A stretch of 64,000 nt of DNA from assembly GCA_020912385.1 (NCBI GenBank), contig CP087218.1, positions 248,001-312,000 of the forward strand. Reading direction: 5' to 3'. Origin of the DNA: Neofusicoccum parvum (Eukaryota > Ascomycota > Dothideomycetes > Botryosphaeriales > Botryosphaeriaceae). Under the pieces are notes generated by a model. That model was not told the origin of the DNA, did not search any database, and saw nothing but the letters and a program-made list of their open reading frames with translations. Within the stretch, counting starts at the first letter, position 1. The number at the start of each line of letters is the position of its first letter. Made by a program: the position numbers and the translations under genes. Of this stretch, positions 58,639-64,000 are shown in pieces.

Positions 58639-60698
58639 ATGGCTGAAGTGCTCCCCGTCCAGCTGCCGGAAGGGCAGTCGTACTTCTCGCCCGCCCCACT
58701 GCGTCGTTCCTCGCCGTCGCAAAACTCCTTCCTAGTGGCGTCACCCACCTTCTCGTCTTCTCCGAGCCGCCAGCCGAAGTACCCGAGCCCCGAGCTCAAC
58801 GACTACGGGTCGCCCATCATCGTGGCATCACCCTCGCCCATCCAATCGCCCATCATCTCCGACCACAGCGACCGCTCGACAAAATACGCCCGTTCGAACG
58901 ATGGGAGCAGGTTGGCACAGGCAATGCAGCCCGCAGAGGAGGACGAGGACGACGATGAGGCAATTGCCTTCCCGTCGTATGATATCGACAGCCATCAGGA
59001 TGATGACGACAGCTCGAAGGCCGACACCTACCCTGTGCCCTCCTCTGGTAGCGATTCCGTCATCTCCACCAACACATCTTCGACACCGGAGCCCCTGCCT
59101 GTGTCTGAAGACGACTCAGCCATCAAAGCCGAACCCACCCGGCATGTCGACTACCTCTCCCACGAGTGGAGAGAAGAAGACATCTGGTCCTCGTGGCGCC
59201 ACATCACTACCAACCGCAAAACCTACGGCCAGCGATCACGACTCGAGAATGCATCATGGCGGACCTGGGCCAAAGCGAAGTACAGGTTACGAACCGTCTC
59301 GCCCGAAACCCTCAACTGGTGAGTCGGTCCCTCATTGGAGCAGGTTTAGCAGCAACGTCTTTTAGCGTCTCAGAAGCTCTTTCATCTCCCAGACCCACTG
59401 CCAAGTCTTTTTGACAGGCGAGGCATCTGATAGACACGCCTTCCGAATGGGATTTCGATTCCATCCTGAAGAGCGTTGCATTAGCGGAACCGCATGTTTC
59501 GAGAGGCACAGCATCAAATCATTTGCATTCTATCATGTACGAATGGGTCGGCATATCCGGAACTCTTTCAAATACCCCACACTTCCCAACTTCCCGAGCG
59601 CCCGGTACCGTGGAGTAGAAGTCAAACTTACGACAGAAGTGCTAACTTTATTTTAGGCTCAAGGATTGCGATGTAACATGGTTGTACGGTCCTTTGCAAA
59701 CATCCTCATACATTCCTCTTACCCATCCCGTCTCGGAGACCGGGAGCCACATGTTGTCCAAGAGCAACTCGTTCGTCAACAAAAAACCAATCCTCAAAAA
59801 GCGAAGCATGTCTGAGGTCATGCTGCAGCGTTCGATATCCAATTCATCGCTCATCAAGCAGGCTGCTACTGCAGTGCAGGCAGAACGCAGCGGTGCTCCA
59901 GCACTTCGGACTCGACCATCGTATGGACGGGCAAGCTCCGACTATGTTACTACCCCATCGATTCCGTCCAAGAGCACAAGTAGAGAAGCCACAGACTGCA
60001 CCTCCCAATCGACTTCAGGCCTCCAGACCCCCGGAGACGGTGAGAGGAGGCACATTCGGTTCGATGACAAGGTCGAGCAGTGCATTGCTGTTGAATGCAA
60101 GGATGCGGATGACGATTTCGACGAAGAAATCTGGACCAACGAGGACGACGATGACTCGTCAGATGATGGGCTTGAAATCAAGACGAAGCCGAGGCGGCTG
60201 TCACGGAGCAACTCGAAGACTAATTTTGGAGCGGAGAACAAGACCATCCAGAAGTTGCCCGACACAACTCTCAAATACCGGACCGATTCACCTGACGTTC
60301 CTGATCATCCCCCGGCTCATTCGTTGGGATTCTGGCGATCGAGTCGACTGTCTCCGTCACCGTCTCAGGAGACGCTCAGGCCTTCTCGCCCCACGAGCAA
60401 TTTTTTATTGGGAGAGGACGACGATGATGACGAGGAGTACTCGTGGGAGCCGTCGAATACGTTTTCCGTGCAGCGGCCTAATGGGACTTACAACCAGCGA
60501 CTCGGCCAGGATGACGATGGGCAGGGTGAAGGCAGTGAGACTAGTGGGCTCAGGCGGACGCCATCCGGAATGTTCATGCCGTACGAGGAGGACGAGGACG
60601 ACATGGTGGCCGCAGGATTGTTTGGCAAGGTGGTGGATACGGTGAACACAGCCAAGGACATCGCGCACGTCATTTGGAACGTTGGATGGCGCAGTTGA
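58639..60698 (+). CDS. Protein phosphatase 1 regulatory subunit, Reg1/Hex2-like (573 aa)
   Basis: Exons are 58639-59318 and 59657-60698; the 338-bp intron is the longest in the window (GTGAGT/TAG, phase 2). The start is MAEVLPVQL; the frame is open upstream but has no earlier ATG. The conserved fungal block EDIWSSWRHITTNRKTYGQR, continuing to WLKDCDVTWLYGPL, is the DUF1752-type region. A PP1-docking-like HIRFDDKVEQCIAVE lies at about residues 359-373, and the C-terminal LFGKVVDTVNTAKDIAHVIW is typical of Reg1 homologues. In yeast, Reg1 targets Glc7 phosphatase to Snf1 and so keeps glucose repression. The rest is acidic and Ser-rich, probably disordered. The unusually long region upstream suggests complex control. 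Confidence 0.87.
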
Positions 60699-61823
60699 TC
60701 GACTGGCCATCCCGAGAGAGGAAGTGATTGAAGGGCATAATAAGCATTGGGCCGGTACCGGTGTTTCACGGACATTTCATCCTCGATGCTCATGCACGAG
60801 AACCAAGGATCTGGGAAGCCAAGGGACATGGGGGATCGGAGCACGGCTTTGCATTTACCGGTTTTCTATTTTTTTTTATCTATGTGGGCAGCACATCTTG
60901 CGCGGCAGTTACGACTGGTGGACTTCTTCAATCCATCGAGTCCTGTATTTCGCCGGGATGCGCAAAGGATGGCCACGCCTCTGACTGGCAGCCCACCAAA
61001 CAAAGTGTTTCCATAGATCTGGCTTGGTAAAATAGTAGCGTAAGACTTGAATACAAACACATACTCATAGAGAAAATCAGGTGCGTCATGGAGCAGGCGG
61101 TGAATGTCCCTTGCGTGCGCGAACTGTGCAAGGTTGAGCGGTGTGTTGCACGATTGGAGCAGCATGGGCGGAACATTCTATTTGTCGTAAAACACCGTAT
61201 AGCAGGTAAGCGAGGTGGTACAAGCATTTTTCAGCAGGGAAGTCGACGTAAGCGGGAGCAGCTCGTGACTGCAGCGCGACAGTCGGAGCAAGCTCTGCGT
61301 GCTGCACTGCTACCTGAGCGTTCTCTATCGCACGGAGCGGGGGCGAGGGCTGAGCGCACGCCAGCGCCGTTGTTGTGCCACGGCAGCGAGTGGCTGAGAC
61401 GGCACACTGCTCTGAGATCGGCGGCATTGGCATCGCGGCATCCTGATCGCGCGACCGGGGTGTGGCGGTGTTTTTGCTTCTGCGGCGTCGGCTGGTGGTC
61501 CAACGGGCGTGCGTGCTGTGTCGCCCTCTGCTGTGGGGAAAGAAGCAAGGCGCGCTCGTCCCTGAAGATCACTTTCCGACCCGACCTCCGACGCGCGACC
61601 ATCCCACCCTGGCACGACGCAACCCGTCCCTCTCTCCACACCACGCACGACACCGCGTTCCCGCCTCGTCGCGCCTGCCCGCATACCAGCAGCCGCCGAC
61701 CATGCTCTGATCGGGGCCGCTGCTGTCGCCATCCCGCCGTGCCCCCAACACCCACCCCTGTCTGCGTCACGTCGCGTGTCCACCCGCCGCCGCGCCGCCC
61801 CCGACCTTTTTTCCTGCGAGGAG
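60699..61823. other. Intergenic region between the Reg1-like and ELMO genes
   Basis: This 1.1-kb stretch includes a T10 run at 60869-60878, a GC-rich stretch around 61,300-61,500 and a C-rich leader before the ELMO start. Short frames here show no coding signature. Confidence 0.5.
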
Positions 61824-64000
61824 ATGGAGAACGTCAACGTCCCCGAGCTCGTTGAGCGCCTCGGCGCCGACGAGGACTCGGTCCGCAAGATGGCCGTCTT
61901 CAAGCTGCAGTCTGTGATCGGCGACCCGTCTTTTGCCGACGTCTTTATCCTGGAAGGCGGCCTCCCGAAGCTGCGCTACTTGTGCCTGAATGCCACGGGC
62001 AACACGCTCGCCTACGCCCTAACCTCCTTCTCCCGCCTGCTGGACCTCGACCAGGGCTGGGATCAGGTCAACCATGACCTCATCGAGCGGGTGAGTCCGC
62101 CGCGCCGCGACGAATCGCCAGGAGGGGTGGAGATGCTGACATGAAGGCTTCCAGGTCGTCGAGCTCGTCGTGAGCCAGCCGCTCGTCAACATCCTCCGCG
62201 GCGCCATGTCCATCCTCGTCGCGGTCGTGTCGCACCCGCACTCGCGCGCGTCGGTGCCCCCGGGCACCTTCGGCTTCCGCGCCCTGAAACCCGCCGTTGC
62301 CGTGTACCCGCAGTTCCTCGAGATGCTCGTGAGCCGTCTGTCGTCGGCTGACCACGCCCTCTGCGCCAATGCACTGCAGCTGATCAACTCGCTCATGAGG
62401 GACGCCATACAGAACGACTCGGAGGCCGAGTGGCATAACTTCATCAAGAAGCTGCAGGATCTGGGTGTGATAGAGGCGGTGTATGTCCTGATGCAGAGCT
62501 CAGCGCTGCAGGACCTGGCACACCCGCTGTTCGAGTTCCAGTCTCTGAGCAAGGTGCTGCTGAGGAAGTGGAGGGAGCTTAAGGTGGACCTGGAGAAGTC
62601 GGAGCACCGCCGTGCGCTCAAGGAGCTACACCTGGCAAGCAATCCGGAAAGGCCGCCCTCGAGCAAGAGCAAGGGCAGCAAGGGTAGCAAGAAACACCAT
62701 CCGGAGAAGTGGCGGCGGCTGGGCTTCGAGGGAGAGTCTCCGTCGTGGGAGTTCGAGCAGACGGGTTACCTCGGGCTTATGGACCTTACGGACTTTGTCC
62801 GCACGCACGAGGACGCCTATCAAAAGCTCCTCTTGGAGCAGTCTATCCAACCTGCTGAACAGCGGTGTCCGGTTGCGCGTGCGAGTCTCTCGGTGACGCT
62901 GATCCTATACGACCACTTCGAAGTCGAGAAGTGCGAAAACGAGGACCAGCAGCGCTACACCATCCTGGAGTCGCGGACCAACTTCGACCGCGCTTTCAGG
63001 CCTCTCCTGCTCCAGTGGTCGCGTCTGCACACCAGTGGTCTCCAGGCTTTCCTGCGGCTGTGGCAGGTTACCGGTGCCGAGACTGAAGATTTCCAAAAGA
63101 TTGAAGAGCTGGTTCAGATCTTGATTGAACAGGTGATCGGACAGGCCACTCGCCAAAAGGATCTCCAGGAGGTGGAAGAAGAGCTTGCGGAGTTTGACTA
63201 CAAGAGGCTTCGTGAACTCCAGATAGAGCTTTTGGAACTTACGTATGAGGACGCTTGGGGTCATCATCTTCGGTATGTCTTGCACCTGAATCCCAAATCT
63301 GTAGGCCTCATCGACACTCTAACAGTCAGCGAACACTTAGCCAAGTCCGAGATGAGCTCAACCATGAGGCTCTACAATTCGTCAAGGAGCAACGCATTAG
63401 GTGCCTGCTGCAAGGTTCTTGGTTCCCACACACACTTGGATACCGTGAGGAGAGCGGTCCTGTGACCAAGCAGACGCTCAACCGCATGGTGCCATCATCA
63501 TGGCGCTATGTCCGGCTCTCGCACAACCGCCGCTACCTGCATTACGCAGACTTCGAGAACAAATTGGAAAGAGACCCGCAGCTTGATCAGCTGCAGAATC
63601 AGAGTAAGTTACCCTGGCATACCAATACACTCAACATACTTGATTAGCTGACACACACTCCAGTCGACCTGACCATCGTCTCCTCCGTCGTCTCCAATGT
63701 CTCAGCCAGCACGCCATCCACCGCCTCCTCCGCCTCCACCCTCCGTACCCTCCCGGCCAGCACAAGCACGCGCATCACTATCTTCGGCTACCCCACCGAC
63801 AAGCACAGCAGCAGCAACCACCCCAGCACGTCGCACTCGTCGCGCTCCAATCCTGGCTCCTCGGCCGGCAACGCCACCAAGACTGACGCGCACTCGGCCG
63901 CCAGCACCAAGGAGAGCGTGTTGCTGCAGCTGCACCCGCAGAGCCACACGCTGGCGTCGGAGTGGCTGGACGGCCTGCTGATGCTGCTCAACCAGCAGCC
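61824..64000 (+). CDS. ELMO/CED-12-domain protein, 5' part, runs off the window
   Basis: Exons are 61824-62090, 62155-63272, 63341-63603 and 63664 past the window end; the introns are 64, 68 and 60 bp, GT-AG, all phase-consistent. At least 661 residues are visible. The N-terminus is armadillo-like (VPELVERLGADEDSVRKMAV, then LQSVIGDPSFADVFILEGG). The ELMO domain follows with GYLGLMDLTDFVRTHEDAY, and then a PH-like region (SWRYVRLSHNRRYLHYADF). ELMO proteins act with DOCK-type exchange factors to activate Rac-family GTPases in actin control. The fungal partner is inferred, not shown. The last visible exon starts with a Ser/Thr-rich insert before LQLHPQSHTLASEWLDGLLM, which looks like the end of the PH domain. 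Confidence 0.87.

Overview
The window is nuclear DNA of a filamentous ascomycete (Pezizomycotina; a dothideomycete is my guess, not shown by the sequence). The evidence is many short spliced introns (about 45-95 bp, mostly GT-AG) and families typical of these fungi: a HET-domain gene, a C2H2 plus Zn2Cys6 transcription factor, an RTA1-like membrane protein, an EthD-fold protein, GPI and Kex2-processed surface proteins, and a gasdermin-like gene beside a subtilisin-like protease gene. There is no bacterial-type operon, no tRNA or rRNA gene that I could recognise, and no complete transposon.

Layout. (1) 1-8.7 kb: the 5' part of a HET-domain gene (minus strand), then seven plus-strand tandem paralogues of an unrecognised small-protein family. 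Each copy has a coiled-coil exon, one phase-0 intron and a second exon with a conserved 'FT-EEI-AL-EL' motif. A GGYAGGCGCC-like box lies 90-137 bp before each start. Copy 3 has two stop codons in exon 1. (2) 9.1-25.5 kb: a run of metabolic genes without housekeeping genes between them: aldo/keto reductase, two different Fe(II)/2-oxoglutarate oxygenases, a CocE/NonD hydrolase, an MFS transporter, a dual zinc-finger regulator, an RTA1-like protein and an EthD-like protein. It resembles a catabolic or accessory metabolic cluster without a backbone synthase. (3) 26-29 kb: a relic of an old-yellow-enzyme gene, a GPI-anchored repeat protein and a small conserved protein. (4) 30-37.7 kb: housekeeping genes: PCNA (start codon split by an intron), pyridoxal kinase (11-nt microexon), dUTPase and a CLIP-170-like CAP-Gly protein. 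MCB-like ACGCGT sites lie upstream of PCNA and dUTPase. (5) 38.2-44.5 kb: a probable allorecognition/regulated-cell-death island: a C2H2-type protein gene, a two-part subtilisin-like protease gene and, tail to tail with it, a gasdermin-like gene. The protease and gasdermin frames are otherwise complete but are broken by three in-frame stops. (6) 45.0-47.5 kb: a large secreted or cell-wall protein. (7) 47.5-58.6 kb: 11 kb with no supportable gene. (8) 58.6-64 kb: a Reg1/Hex2-like protein phosphatase 1 regulatory subunit and the 5' part of an ELMO-domain gene.

How the genes fit together. Three of the four accessory blocks (HET gene plus tandem family, metabolic run, protease-gasdermin pair) are the kind that varies between strains. 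They sit between conserved cell-cycle and signalling genes. The strongest leads are the tandem family with its shared promoter box and the decaying protease-gasdermin pair.

Exon limits were deduced by hand from splice consensus, reading phase and family knowledge. No alignment or expression data were available.
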